Source: Ryuthela nishihirai
Taxonomy: Eukaryota > Arthropoda > Arachnida > Araneae > Heptathelidae
Length of the DNA stretch: 64,000 nucleotides
Direction of reading: 5' to 3'
NCBI GenBank assembly: GCA_038380435.1
Contig: JAWZYU010000130.1
Span: 566,001 to 630,000, forward strand
Positions 19,695 through 30,548 of this stretch are shown here, in pieces (within the stretch, counting starts at the first letter, position 1; every line of letters starts with the position of its first letter). The notes under the pieces are model-generated. The model was not told where the DNA came from. It was given only the letters and a program-made list of their open reading frames with translations, and made no database searches. Made by a program: the position numbers and the translations under genes.

Positions 19695-19935
19695 ACGTGA
19701 CACGATCTGGCAACCGCCGTGTCACGTCACACGACGGTTGCCAGATTACAAATTTCTAAAAAATCGTTGCCAGATATTTTTTCTGAACTCTGTAATGAAC
19801 CATAATGTTCGGATATTTTTTGGAGCGACTGTACAAGAGGTTGCCAGATCACTAATTTGTAAAAAAAAAGTTGCCAGATATTTTTTCTTAATTCTGTAAT
19901 CAACACTAGTGTTCGGATACTTTTTTGAGCGACTG
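19695..19935. mobile_element. Tc1-type MITE half-units, two in tandem
   Basis: An inner palindrome (about 19707-19745) leads into a half-unit ending GAGCGACTG at 19831, followed by a second half-unit ending at 19935, 104 bp later. TA follows at 19936-19937. This intermediate form has one arm duplicated in tandem. Confidence 0.75.
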
Positions 19936-19949
19936 TACTCTCACAATCT

Positions 19950-20140
19950 CTAGATGTACTTTCCTGTACCAACATGACGATGATCCCATTCACAAAACCA
20001 TTACATTAGGGAATGGTTTGATGAGAGGAATGTGGAAGAACTTCACTGGCCTGCACAGAGCCCTGATCTCAACCCCATTGAACACTTTTTGGATGAATTG
20101 GAACTCCGACTGCGAGTCAGGCCGACCAGCCAGACGTCAG
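19950..20140 (+). pseudogene. Tc1-like transposase C-terminal remnant
   Basis: One frame reads YQHDDDPIHKT, the second catalytic Asp block of Tc1 transposases (usual QQDNDPKHT). After a frameshift near 20030, the next frame reads LHWPAQSPDLNPIEHFLDEL, the third catalytic block (SPDLNPIE) of the DD34E Tc1 group, and then RLRVRP.TSV. The first catalytic Asp and the DNA-binding domain are absent. It abuts the end of the MITE at 19935 and may be a scrap of an autonomous relative or an unrelated insertion. Confidence 0.75.
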
Positions 20141-20207
20141 TGACCGGCATCACTAATCCTCTTCTGACATTCATTTTAACTTCATCTTTCGAACTCCTAA
20201 GTGACTT

Positions 20208-20935
20208 AGGGGCGGGGGTGGCTCAGTCGGTAGCGCGCCAGGCTCGTAATCTGTAGTTCCCAGGTTCGAGTCCCAGCTGGGTCAGCGTTGAGATTTATCT
20301 CCGCAAAATTCCCCGTCCTGCCCACGGTCAGTAGGGGACACCGATGGGCTTGGAAAGGCCGCCGTCCGTCGGATGGGACGTTAAGCCGTGGCCCCGTGTG
20401 TGGGAGAGCCATACCCTGTGCACGTTAAAGAACACGCTGGATGGCCTTGACGGGAGGCTACCATCTGTCTCCCAACAGCTGTTCCAGTGGGTCCTCTCCA
20501 CCAACCATCTCTGAGCCTTAGGGGTCATTGTGACCTGGATATTTAGCCCATTATGTGCAAAAAATGTGCCACTCAGAGGTAATACACCCCAACATTAAAG
20601 AACACGCTAGATGGCCTTGACGGGAGGCTACCATCTGTCTCCCAACAGCTGTTCCAATTCGTCCCCTCCCCCAACCTTCTCTGAGCCCTCGGGATCCCTG
20701 TGACCTGGCCATTTAGCCCATTGTGTGCGAAAAAGTGCTGCTCAGAGGTAAAACAACCCAATGTTAAAGAACACGCTGGATGTCCTTGACGGGAGACTGC
20801 CATCTGTCTCCCAACAGCTGTTCCAGTGGATCCCCTCCACCAACCATCTCTGAGCCTTAGGGATCCTTGTGACCTGGCCATTTAACCCATGGTGTGGAAA
20901 AAAGTGCCGCTCAGAGGTGAAACAACCCAACCCAA
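20208..20935 (+). repeat. SINE-A head with three tandem body units
   Basis: A complete head (A box TGGCTCAGTCGG at 20219-20230, B box GGTTCGAGTCC at 20263-20273), then body units starting at 20422, 20591 and 20760. The same terminal text, CCCAAAACACTCTC, is seen at 13236. Confidence 0.88.
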
Positions 20936-20989
20936 AACACTCTCAATTAAAACAGATCAAAATGTGTGCTGTCTTTATAATCATGTTAC

Positions 20990-21415
20990 TGGTATAGGAA
21001 CAAACTACAATTTTTGAAATCATATTTGCAGGATAACAATTTAATTAATTTTGAAACTTGTAAAGAGTTCTATGAAGAAATGAAGCCACTTAATAAAACA
21101 GTTAATTTTGAAAAATTTGTGTTTAAATTGGATATCCAAATTGAAGATTTTATTAGATTTTCTCAATTAGATGACCTTAAGCAAAGTTTAAATTTATTCA
21201 GTAATCCATTGAATATTGATATTAGCACCGATGATCCTAAATATCAAATGGAATTATGTGACCTTCAGGCCGACCCGATTATTGCATCTAATAGAGAAAC
21301 TGGAAAAGAATTGTTCATACTTTTACGTAAAGAAAAATATCCAAAAATGAAAGATTTTGGAGTCCAAATAATTTCTATATTCGGAAGTACATATGTCTGC
21401 GATACATATGCCTGA
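20990..21415 (+). pseudogene. hAT-type transposase-derived C-terminal fragment
   Basis: An intact 133-codon frame from a TTG at about 21014, open a little further upstream. Near its end it reads MELCDLQADPIIA, LRKEKYPKMKDFG and IISIFGSTYVCDT. This order (E-L-x-DLQ, then KYPxxxxF, then ISxFGSTYxCE) is typical of the domesticated or active hAT transposases of the ZBED5/GTF2IRD2/EPM2AIP1 type. The usual following CEQTFS and hAT dimerisation segment is missing: the frame stops right after CDTYA. No BED finger is present. Best read as a fragment of a dead hAT element; it lies directly after a SINE-A array. Confidence 0.7.
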
Positions 21416-21529
21416 AATTCATATTAGTAGTAAATAATTACAGTTTAAGTCCTATAGACATGGAACTCATGAAATAATGAGCTGAAAAAAATCTGGTTTT
21501 GCCATGAGTGGGATTCGAACCCATATTAA

Positions 21530-21846
21530 TTTATTATCACTTATTATTTTTCGTATAAGTAAAGTAGCGCGCTTGGCTACTGATCTGCGGGACCTGGGTT
21601 CGAGCCCCGGGTAAGGCATGGATGTCGTGTTGTTTTTCTGCTGAGGTCCTGCCATCCTCTCAGACCTTCTACTCTGGCATATAAACTGACAAGCTCATGT
21701 CAGACCTCTGTGGCAAGCAGCTGCATGAGGGGGTATTTATTTATTATTTTAGATATATTATTACTTATTGTTTTTCGTATAAATAAAATAATTTTTGAGG
21801 TTTTTAACGTTTATTATTACTTATTATTTTTCGTATAAATAGAATA
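21530..21846 (+). mobile_element. SINE-B flanked by long direct repeats
   Basis: A SINE-B lacking the first bases of its head (starts near 21567, ends near 21740). The ~30 bp text around CACTTATTATTTTTCGTATA lies to its left (21536-21564), recurs to its right (21766-21791) and a third time at 21816-21846. The first two could be an unusually long target-site duplication; the third shows that a pre-existing tandem repeat is also possible. Confidence 0.75.
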
Positions 21847-21966
21847 ATTTTTTTGAGGTGACATAACTGATTTTTCAGTTACATAATATGTCCTATTTTT
21901 TTTTTGGCCCGCGAAATATTGGCAAAAGAAAAAAATGGCCCTCGGGCTTATAAAAGTAGGACAGCA

Positions 21967-22239
21967 CTGGATGAAACGAAAAAAAATACTTCTAACCTTA
22001 TGACTAAATTTTATACAAGTAGCTTTTGTTAACTATGAAAAGCAAACAATCATAATAACACAAAAATAATAATCGAGCGTATTATTTTTATATTTTTTTA
22101 ATATTCAGGTCTCATTACGAATAGTTTAGCCAAATTATTTTTCCGTGCCATGTAATAGAATATCTAACTGATATCACACGTATTCAAAAACACAAAGTTT
22201 AAATAAAAGTATCATCAGAGATTTCCCAGTCTGTTTGAA
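21967..22239 (+). repeat. R2 fragment interrupted by RTE-C
   Basis: Matches R2 up to CTGTTTGAA at 22231-22239, where RTE-C begins with TGAACTC. The junction shares TGAA (microhomology). The rest of R2 is not found on the other side of RTE-C. Confidence 0.65.
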
Positions 22240-25148
22240 CTCTTTGCTTCTATTGGCATCGTCAAATGCTACATTGCAGGAAGTCTTCCAGTGTAAATGG
22301 CTTCAGCTTTTAGTAGTGGGGGGAAACGGGTCTTTGCCCAATGTCTGCGATTAGGGGTCGGTTTGATATTGTCGGCATTCCCTCTCTCAATAAGCATAGT
22401 TTCTTTAAACATCCCACTAACCATTTTCTCTCCATAGGTAGTTGCAATGTTAGGACTCTGCACAGATATTATCCTCTTGATGTCCTCACACACGATTTCC
22501 ACCTTTATAATTTAGATATTCTCGGCTTGCAAGAGACCAGATGGACAGATAAAGGTCAGATTCTTAAAAATAATCTTAAATTTCTCTTTTCAGGGAGGGA
22601 CGATAATAAGCATCACCAAGGCCTGAGTCTGCTTCTCAGTAGACACGCTAGTGATGCTCTTCTAGGATAGGAGTGCATTAATGAAAGTTTTCTTACAGGA
22701 AAATTTCAGACAAGCGTTAATGACTTGAATGTTATCTGCTGTTATGCCCCCACTGAGGATGCCGATGTGGATGAGAAGGATAGGTTTTAAGGACAATTTC
22801 AGGATATTTTGGATTCTGTCAAGAAAGAAGATATTACCCTTGTTCTAGGTGACTTCAATGCAAAAGATGGTACTGACTCTGACCTTTGGGGAGGAGTAAT
22901 AGACCCTTTGGTTATTGGTAGCTGCAATGGGCAACATCTCCTACAGGTAAGTAAACTCAATGGTTTCAGAATAACTAACACTTATTACCAACACCGCGAC
23001 ATACATAAGTACACATGGGTTTCACCCGATGGGCTGCATAAGATTATGATTGATAATATATATTAATTAACAGCAAATGGGTTAATTCTTTTAGGAATAA
23101 CAGGTCATATAGGGGAGCTGAAATGGGATCTCACCATTACATTTTTAAAAGTCTATTGCAACTTAAACTTAAAAAGTGTTGTACTTAAAAAGTGTTGTAC
23201 GTTTTGTAAAATTTTACTTTCAATACCGATGCTCTGAAAAACCCAGTAATAGCCAAAGCTTACCATGATAGGTTACTTAGTCATTATGACAGTCATGGTA
23301 TGCTTACTACTGAAGTTGAGGAAGAATGGGATCATTTTAAACAGGCTTTTTTGGACACTAACAGTACTCTTTTAGGAAAAAAGGAGCAGAGGAGACAGAA
23401 TTATCTGAGTGATAAGGCACTTGAGCTTATTTCGGAAAGAAAGAACTGCAGGTATGTCCTTAATCAATACCCTACTACTCCTAATAGAAAGCACTACAGA
23501 GAACTTAATAAAACGTGTAGAGGATCAGTCAGCTTCTGATAAGAACGTTTAGCTTGATGACTTGGCTGACAGAGCCGAGGAAGCAGTTAGACAGCACAAC
23601 AGCAGAAAGCTGTACCAAGTTAGTTAACGTTTTGTGTGGTAGAAAACGGACAGGTATACAGGGATTGAAGGATAAACAGGTTAAGGTTAAAGAAGGGGAG
23701 AATTCTGTCATGGCTAGGTGGTCTGAGAATTTCAGTGATATTCTAAGCAATATGGTTAGTTCTACTCCCATTGTTTGCAATGATGATAGATCCATTGGTG
23801 GCTTTAATGTTGGCCCTATAACACAATCTGAAGTTATTTTGGCTATTTCTAAATTTAAACTTCATAAATCCCCAGGGGTAGATGAAATTACTACGGAAAT
23901 GCTTAGAGCTGGGAATGTTTCGGTTACCACTAGGATGACTGAAATTTTTAATATCTTTTGTGATAAAGGCATGGTCCCTAAGGATTTTACCAGAGCAATT
24001 GTTATCCCTATTTTCAAAAAATGTGATCACATTTCTTGTGATAACTATAGGAGTATCAGCCTACTCTCTGTTCCAAGTAAAGTTCTTTCCATGATTGTGC
24101 TTAATAGAATTAAGAATCTGGTTGACAGTCAATTGTGTGATGAGCAATGTGGATTCAGAAGTGGTAGGGGATGTGTGGATCAGATATTTTCACTTAGGCA
24201 GATTCTTGAGAAATGTTTAGAGTTTCAGAAACTTTTGGTTGCTAGTTTTGTTGATTTCAAAAAGGCTTTCGACTCTGTTGATCGTCATAATTTGTGGTTG
24301 ATTGATTGTGAGATGATGATTGATTGTGAGATTATATGGTATACCTGGCAAGTTAGTGAACATAATGAAAGCTCTCTATGATAACACTGAGTCGTGTGTG
24401 AGAGTTGGTAAGGCTTGTAGCAATTGGTTTAACATTACTTCTGGTGTTCGACAAGGGTGCATTTTGTCTCCTTTTCTCTTTAGCTTGGTTATTGATTATG
24501 TTATGCGAAATTCACTTCGAGGGAAAGATTTTGGCCTTAAATGGACTGGAGATACAAAAATTTCTGATTTAGATTATGCTGATGATTTAGCCCTTTTGGC
24601 AAATGATGTTGATGAGATGAACTCTTTCATTTGAGCTGTTGATGAGACTGGTAGTAGAGTAGGTTTGGTTATAAACAGAGAGAAAACTAAAGTGATGAAA
24701 ATTGGTCAGGCAGGCTGTGATTCAGTTAATCTGAATGGTTGCAGTCTTGAGCAGGTGTCACAGTTTAATTATCTTGGGAGCTATGTAACAGATAATGGTG
24801 ATGTGCGGCATGAGATTAACAGACGAATAGGGATTGTTGCCGGGATTTTTAAGAACCTGTGGAGAGTGTGGAGAAATAGGCGTATACACCTAAAGACTAA
24901 AATTAGACTGTATAATAGTTTGGTTCTTTCTAGGGTTAGTTATCGTAGTGAAACTTGGATGCTGTTTAAACAAGAAAACAGGAAACTAGATGCTTTTGAT
25001 TTAAGATGCTTACGCAGTATCTTGGGCATTAGGTGGTTCAACTTTGTAACTAATGATGAGGTTAGGCAAAGGAGTCGGCAAACTCCTTTAAGCAGAATAT
25101 TGTGCAGAGTAATATTGTCTGGTTGGACCTCCGTACCCCATGACTGGT

Positions 25149-25221
<73 letters not shown>
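22236..25221 (+). mobile_element. RTE-C, 5'-truncated decayed RTE copy
   Basis: Homologous to RTE-B from its position ~8786 to the tail. It contains endonuclease and RT blocks (KSPGVDEI, FVDFKKAFDS, GVRQGCILSP, YADD) but many frameshifts and stops, a 21 bp tandem duplication near 24300-24330, and a deletion of ~220 bp near 25109 that removes most of the C-terminal LRWFGHVARM/GRPRMRW region. The (TGA)n tail at 25148-25219 is still long and uninterrupted (~24 units), so the deletion may have been present in the master or arisen without erosion of the tail. Confidence 0.88.
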
Positions 25222-25770
25222 TTATTGGCGAAGTGGAACCTCACACTTCAGGATTATGATATCGATGTCGTGTGTCACCCATAGGAATATAATATTCTCT
25301 TTGATACCCTGTCGCGAAACAAACAGGCAATTGAGAGGGATGCACACCATCCCAGCCAATAAGGAGACTGATCCCTGATGAGGGAGATGTAGATGGAGGA
25401 CCCTGCCTTCAGGGGGATTATAGATGCCTTGGAAGGTCAAAACACTAGCCTTGCCACGAACGCCCCTGACCCTTTGTACATGGAAATGATGTCAAAATGA
25501 AAAATTCCTCTTTCATTTGGACCAACGAAACTCTGGCACTGACGTCATAGAGCAACTGGTTGTACTGCTCAGTCGAAGAGGCCGAATTTTAGAGTTGTGT
25601 CTCGATAACCCTTGTTCAGTTCTCCTGGGTAAGGACAAAACACAACAGAGAGTTGAATCCAAATAATATTGGTCAGGAATGTAGTCCGACATTCGCGACT
25701 ATGGGCAGACATGCATTTTTGTCTACAGAGGTGCTCCTATGATGAAAAGCCAAAGGGGAAAATATTCCGA
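25222..25770 (+). pseudogene. Ty3/gypsy pol remnant (RNase H end, integrase zinc domain)
   Basis: From 25222 one frame reads LLAKWNLTLQDYDIDVV, the conserved RNase H end of Ty3/gypsy pol, followed after a stop by a DTLSRN block equivalent to the usual ADALSR. Further on (about 25630-25730) come LLGKDKTQQRV, YWSGM, SDIRDYGQTC, matching the integrase HHCC zinc domain (HLG..KT..R...YWPGM..D...Y...C). Several stops and frameshifts are present and the DDE core is absent. Nothing is functional. It directly abuts the (TGA)n tail of RTE-C. Confidence 0.78.
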
Positions 25771-25788
25771 CGCTCTCCCCCTCCCTTT

Positions 25789-26003
25789 GTAATTAGGAAA
25801 AACTCTCGAAAGCGAATTATATCTAAAATCAGTTTCACTTGAGTTTTTCTTAATCCCTTGTGCCGTCGAACTAAGATTCAGACACTCAGCTGTAAGGTTA
25901 AACTAATTTAATGTGATCAGCGAGACAGTCTCAGCAAAACATAATGTTCTCTGCCAGCTGTGCCTCAAAAACACACATCTTTCAATCAACTTTCATTCTT
26001 TCA
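25789..26003 (-). repeat. R1 partial copy
   Basis: The reverse-orientation 3' half of R1, starting CCCTTTGTAATTAGG and ending at CTTTCATTCTTTCAC, where homology with 28010-28479 stops. Confidence 0.7.
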
Positions 26004-26049
26004 CAGTTCATAGAACTAAAGTCAAAGGGCCTGCACACTTCAGTAACAG

Positions 26050-26330
26050 AACACCTAATTAAGAAAAATATGTAGCACACTTATTAGAGTAAAGTTTCTA
26101 AAAACAGATTGGTAGTTGTTTATTTTAAAAATCTGGTTATTAATTTTCAAATATTTTCAAATATCTTAATAAAATCCTTATGAATAAATAATTTTATTTT
26201 AATTGCTTTTAAAAGAGATCGCTTTGCCTTTAATATTAAACATAGTATATCACTTGAAATTTTATGCATAATTAACATCGCTCCTTTCTTCTCTCCTTTT
26301 ACTCAAGGCTGTCCACGCCTGGCGTACCAA
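26050..26330. repeat. Possible solo terminal repeat of the 55-57.8 kb element type
   Basis: It resembles the right terminal inverted repeat at 57600-57829 in block order (GGTAGTTRTTT, AAATATTTAAATAAAATC-like, TTTTAATTGC-like, then GGCTGTCC against GGCTCTCC). Divergence is high in AT-rich DNA and chance similarity is possible. Confidence 0.35.
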
Positions 26331-27249
26331 GGCAGCTTTCACCGAACGCTCTATCCCAGAGCGACCTCAGAATCGGAGCCAGAAGAGCACAACTAGGATT
26401 TGGAACCTCCAGCCACCTAGAATCACGTTACAGGTCAACCGACCCGCGCAGCGCCCAGAGTCTTTTCTACAGTAACAGAAGACGTAATTTGAAAAGAACA
26501 ACTGCCACACTGTCAACTCCGAGTACACCCCTCCAATGACAATCCACACTCGCATTCATTACGTCACCGTGCCCCAAATTGTAGAGTCACTATTCTCCCC
26601 ACTGCAGACAGAATCACCACCGCCTCGAACCTCGCTGATTACGAGTTCACCAAACACACTGACTGCCTGCACCACCTCCACTGCCGCAGTGGCCACCACC
26701 AGGACGAGCTTAACGCTGGTGTCTAGATTAACAGAGATTCCTAGAGGAGCGAACTGCAGAGCTTTCCCGGCATGCCGCCCATCATAAGGGGACACCTAAG
26801 CCAAAGAAGCCTAAGCGACCAAGCCGCCTCAGCTACCGTCCTTACCGCTCTAGCTTCGCTGCCCAGAAATGGAAGTTTCGGCGAATACTTGACTGTTCCA
26901 ATGTACGAAACGGGAGATCCACGGAGTAGACGAGATACACGTGGACAGCTTTCCTTGTGGGCGAGTCTGCCCAGTAGTCATTGATCCGCCTGCTCGCACA
27001 CAAAAGAAGTCGAATCAGCGAAGGAGTCCAGCTATTTAGAATGGCCATCAGAAAAATTGTGAAGCCTGTGTTCTGATTCTTTGACACACTAATCTAATTC
27101 GTGAATGACATGCCCCACACATCGTATACACTAGTGAAGCAGGAAATGACATCATCTCTACACTTTCGGTATTGCTCAGTTATGTAGGCTGTTTTGAGGA
27201 TTGCCAACTTCATTGAGATATCCATTAAACAGGCATGTCACAGGCGTAA
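26331..27249. other. GC-richer unassigned segment
   Basis: This part is less AT-rich than its surroundings and has short open frames on both strands (for example 26536-26787 plus, 26559-26795 minus), none with a recognisable domain. One plus-strand frame near 26790-26880 is rich in Pro, Lys and Arg. It could be a decayed gag or UTR of an LTR element, since R1 and a Ty3/gypsy remnant lie close by, but nothing proves this. Confidence 0.35.
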
Positions 27250-27885
27250 CTGTGACTGAACTCTCACGGCTTTGCAATTTTATTACAAGCTCTGCTTTCG
27301 CAGAAACCATTCTCGAACCATGCCAAAAAATCGCCGTCATCTTCATTAATCGAAAATAATATCACTTCTATTATTGTATCTAAATTTTATACTGGTTACT
27401 GCAATTAGCTATGAAAAGCGGACAAACTTCATAACACCGAAATAGTATTGGAGAATATAATTTTTATCCTTTTTTACTTCATATGTTTTTACACGAATAT
27501 TGAAGTCTCAGCACGAATAGTTTAGTCGAATTATTTTTCCATGCCATGTAATAGAATATATAACTTATGTCACACATATTCAAAAACACAAAATGTGAAT
27601 AAAAGTATTTGTACCGATTTTCAATTCTGTTTGAATATTTTGCAACCGAACGTGAATTCTAAATATATAAACAAACTATATATGAACTGATATATTAACT
27701 AAGGCAACGAAATTCCTAAATCATAAACAATTTCTTCGCTAATGAAACAAAACAACAATATGTTATCAAACTGTATAAAATGATTCCAATGATCACAATT
27801 GCCAGATTTTTTTTGAACAAAGCGCATTTTTCTGCGATACAGATAAATTGATAGTTTACTTGAAACTAAAACCTTTCTTATCAGT
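27250..27885 (+). repeat. R2, second full copy
   Basis: Co-linear with 17400-18010, diverged but with many shared blocks over its whole length. Same orientation. Confidence 0.7.
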
Positions 27886-28009
27886 TAAACATTCAGCACT
27901 GATCACTGAACATAATACAAGTATCTTCTAAACCACAATTCTTTGAGCTTCGGTCACTCTTTTTTTTATTTCAATGTAGTTTTCACTTTGCCAATTTTAT
28001 CCTCCTTTG

Positions 28010-28479
28010 TAATTAGGAAAAACTCTCGAAAGAAAATTATATCTAAAATCAGTTTCACTTGAGTTTTTCTTAATCCCTCGTGCCGTCGAACTAAGATTCA
28101 GACACTCAGCTGTCGGGCATAACGTTAAACTAATTTAATGTGATCAGCGAGACAGCCTCAGCAAAACATAATGTTCTCTGCCAGCTGTCCCTCAAAAACA
28201 CACATCTTTCAAACAACTTTCATTCTGTCACACAACATTGCTAGGGAATATTCCCAAGTCTTATTAGACGGCGTCCATCTCCCTTCCCAGCATGCACAAT
28301 TGAGATGCGATTCAAGGGAAAGACAAATAGAAACCTTTCGCCATAACCAAAGAAAAACGTAAAACATTTAGCACCCTTGAGGGGAGAGGGGTACAAATCC
28401 GGGTTACTGCCATTGCGCAAGAAATTTAGTTTCGGCTGCATAAAATAAAAAGGCTTCCGCCTCCCTTTCCAAAAACCCG
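28010..28479 (-). repeat. R1, full reverse copy
   Basis: The reverse complement of 15863-16348 over its full length with few changes. It shows the true ends of the family. Confidence 0.78.
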
Positions 28480-29000
28480 GACAAGGTCTCTTGGTAAGTT
28501 ATGCTTTGGTATATCCCTGTCTCTATTTATCACATCATTTTGGTTATGCTGTCTTCGATAATACTAGTTTTCAGAGCATGTCACTGACATTTAAATTTGT
28601 GAATTAAAAAAAATTAAACTAAAAGTGATGCATTGCAAAAAAGAATAATAAATGTTCAGATTTTTAACTCAGAGTTTTCTCTATTAAATCTTATGCTACA
28701 AAGAGTGTGAAGCAGAAAATTTTTACCCACAACTTAATTTTATGCGTATGCAATAGTGAGAAATAATATAAGATATTTCCAAAGATATTTTCAATAAATA
28801 TATTTCCAAAAATAATGTTTATTTTTCATTCTCATAATATTTGGTGAACATAATTCGATATACTTCATTAGGCACTGTCTTCATCTGTTCTGATGCATTT
28901 TATCTTTACGTTTCCACACCAATGTTCTGACTCATTTTCACCCATTATGCTCCCGTATTACAAAACCACGCAACTCAGATAAAAATTAAATATTTTTTCC
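28480..29000. other. Unassigned AT-rich sequence
   Basis: Nothing recognised. Confidence 0.4.
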
Positions 29001-29010
29001 CTCTCTTGTG

Positions 29011-29388
29011 TGGGGCGGGGGTGGCTCAGTCGGTAGCGCGCCGGGCTCGTAATCTGTAGTTACCAGGTTCGAGTCCCAGCTGGATCAGCGTTAAGATTTA
29101 TCTCCGTAAAATTCCCTGCCCACGGTCAGTAGGGGACACCGATGGTCTTGGAAAGGTCACCGTCCGTCGGATGGGACGTTAACCCGTGGCCCCCTGTGCG
29201 GGAGAGACATACCCTGTGCACGTTAAAGAACACGCTGGATGGCCTTGACAGGAGGCTACCATCTGTCTCCCAACAGCTGTTCCAGTGGGTCCCCTCCCCC
29301 AACCTTCTCTGAGCCTTCGGGGTCCTTGTGACCTGGCCATTTAGCCCATGGTGTGGAAAAAGTGCCGCTCAGAGGTAAAACAACCCAA
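29011..29388 (+). mobile_element. SINE-A, single-body copy with TSD
   Basis: Complete head (B box GGTTCGAGTCC) and a single body, with a ~16 bp deletion in the first part of the body. The perfect direct repeat CCTCTCTTGT flanks it (29001-29010 and 29389-29398). Confidence 0.9.
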
Positions 29389-29629
29389 CCTCTCTTGTAC
29401 ACATGACAAATTACCAAAGTGTTAAATTCTTGATGAGCATTATTATCAAATTTTATCAAACTTGATCTCAGTATGGTATTCTGGACTTGGCTGAGGTAAA
29501 ACTACCCTAAAGGCAGAAGTTTCTCTTATTTTTTTTTTTTTAAATAATAAATATTTTTTTTATTAGTAGAGAGGAGCAAAACACAAGGAGAAACCTCACA
29601 CGCCTTTATTTCATATAAAATAAATAATT

Positions 29630-29815
29630 ATCCCTCAATCAGTTACTTGGCACAGAGGGCAGACGAGAGTCTATTAGTATAATATGCCGCAAAGTGGAGT
29701 ATGAGGTATGCGAGACCTAAGCAGAAAGATGAGAGACCTCCATGGCTTGTCAAGGACTCGAACCCGCGTTTCCTTTGATCACTAGCTGACAATGCTAATT
29801 ACAAGTCACAGGTTT
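29630..29815 (-). mobile_element. Old SINE-B, reverse
   Basis: A diverged reverse SINE-B: CTCAATCAGTTACTTGGCACAG body start, GACTCGAACCC B-box region and a degraded head. Confidence 0.65.
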
Positions 29816-29865
29816 CCAAGCCTGTACTAAATAAATGGATGAAGGATATAGTAATAAAAAAATTT

Positions 29866-30066
29866 TCAAGCAGCTGCTTGCCACAGAGGTCTGACAGGAG
29901 CCTCTCAGTTTATATGCCACAGTAGAAGGTCTGTGAGGATGGAGAAAACTCAGCAGAAGCAGCTGATTGATCACGAAAAACGACACATACATCCATGCCT
30001 TAAACGAGACTCGAACCCAGCCCTCTTAGATCAGTAGCCAAGCGCGCTAACCAGTCGGTCACAGGA
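29866..30066 (-). mobile_element. SINE-B, reverse copy
   Basis: Starts at CAAGCAGCTGCTTGCC and has an internal insertion of about 16 bp (AGCAGCTGATTGATCA region) before the head. Ends near GCTAACCAGTCGGTCACAGG. Confidence 0.8.
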
Positions 30067-30440
30067 CTGCATAATAATAAAGGAAATGTTAATAAAGAGG
30101 GTTGACCACTAAATGCTATTTGTAAGCAAATATGACTGTAAAAACTAAATTGGCATAGTAGGGTTTTATTGGGTTTAATAAGGATCCTTACTCATAAACG
30201 TAGTTATCTGTACTGTCAGATATTGTATTATCTCTTTTTCATGATGCCCAGTTAGATTTTCTTGTAATTATCCGAACAATTACCTTATAAATATTACGCA
30301 ACTTTCATGCTAAAGATTACATGTGTTCTAATACAAATAATTTGAATTTTATATTTACAGGAAATAAATAAAACATTTTTATCTCTTAGTTTCGTTTCAA
30401 AAATGATAGTAAGAAATTATTTGTTCTCTAATATTTACTT
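30067..30440. other. Unassigned AT-rich sequence
   Basis: Nothing recognised. Confidence 0.4.
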
Positions 30441-30441
30441 G

Positions 30442-30548
30442 CCATCCTGTGGCCAAGTGGTTAGTGCGCTTGGCTACTGATCTAAGGGACCTGGGTTCGA
30501 ATCCCTGGTAAGGCATGGATGTATGTATCGTTTTTCTGCTGAGATCGC
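30442..30548 (+). mobile_element. SINE-B cut off by the inverted-repeat element interior
   Basis: Head and B box (GGTTCGAATCC) are intact, but the body stops after TTTTTCTGCTGAGATCG, where a poly-C run and the repeated interior begin. Confidence 0.8.

Noticed and set aside
20219..20285. Candidate tRNA-Thr gene, and similar at other SINE-A heads; also SINE-B heads as tRNA-Ser/Leu
   Set aside because: A and B boxes are present, but the cloverleaf stems are poor and each instance is the head of a repeated SINE body, so they are tRNA-derived repeats.
26536..27087. Overlapping frames in the GC-richer segment as a possible host exon
   Set aside because: Frames on both strands are short, with no motif and no splice-supported continuation that I can see; left as unassigned.
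25789..28479. R1 copies at 25789 and 28010 as the two LTRs of one retrotransposon
   Set aside because: They are in the same orientation, but the first is only half length, no primer-binding site or TG...CA ends are visible, and the sequence between them contains R2 and no pol.
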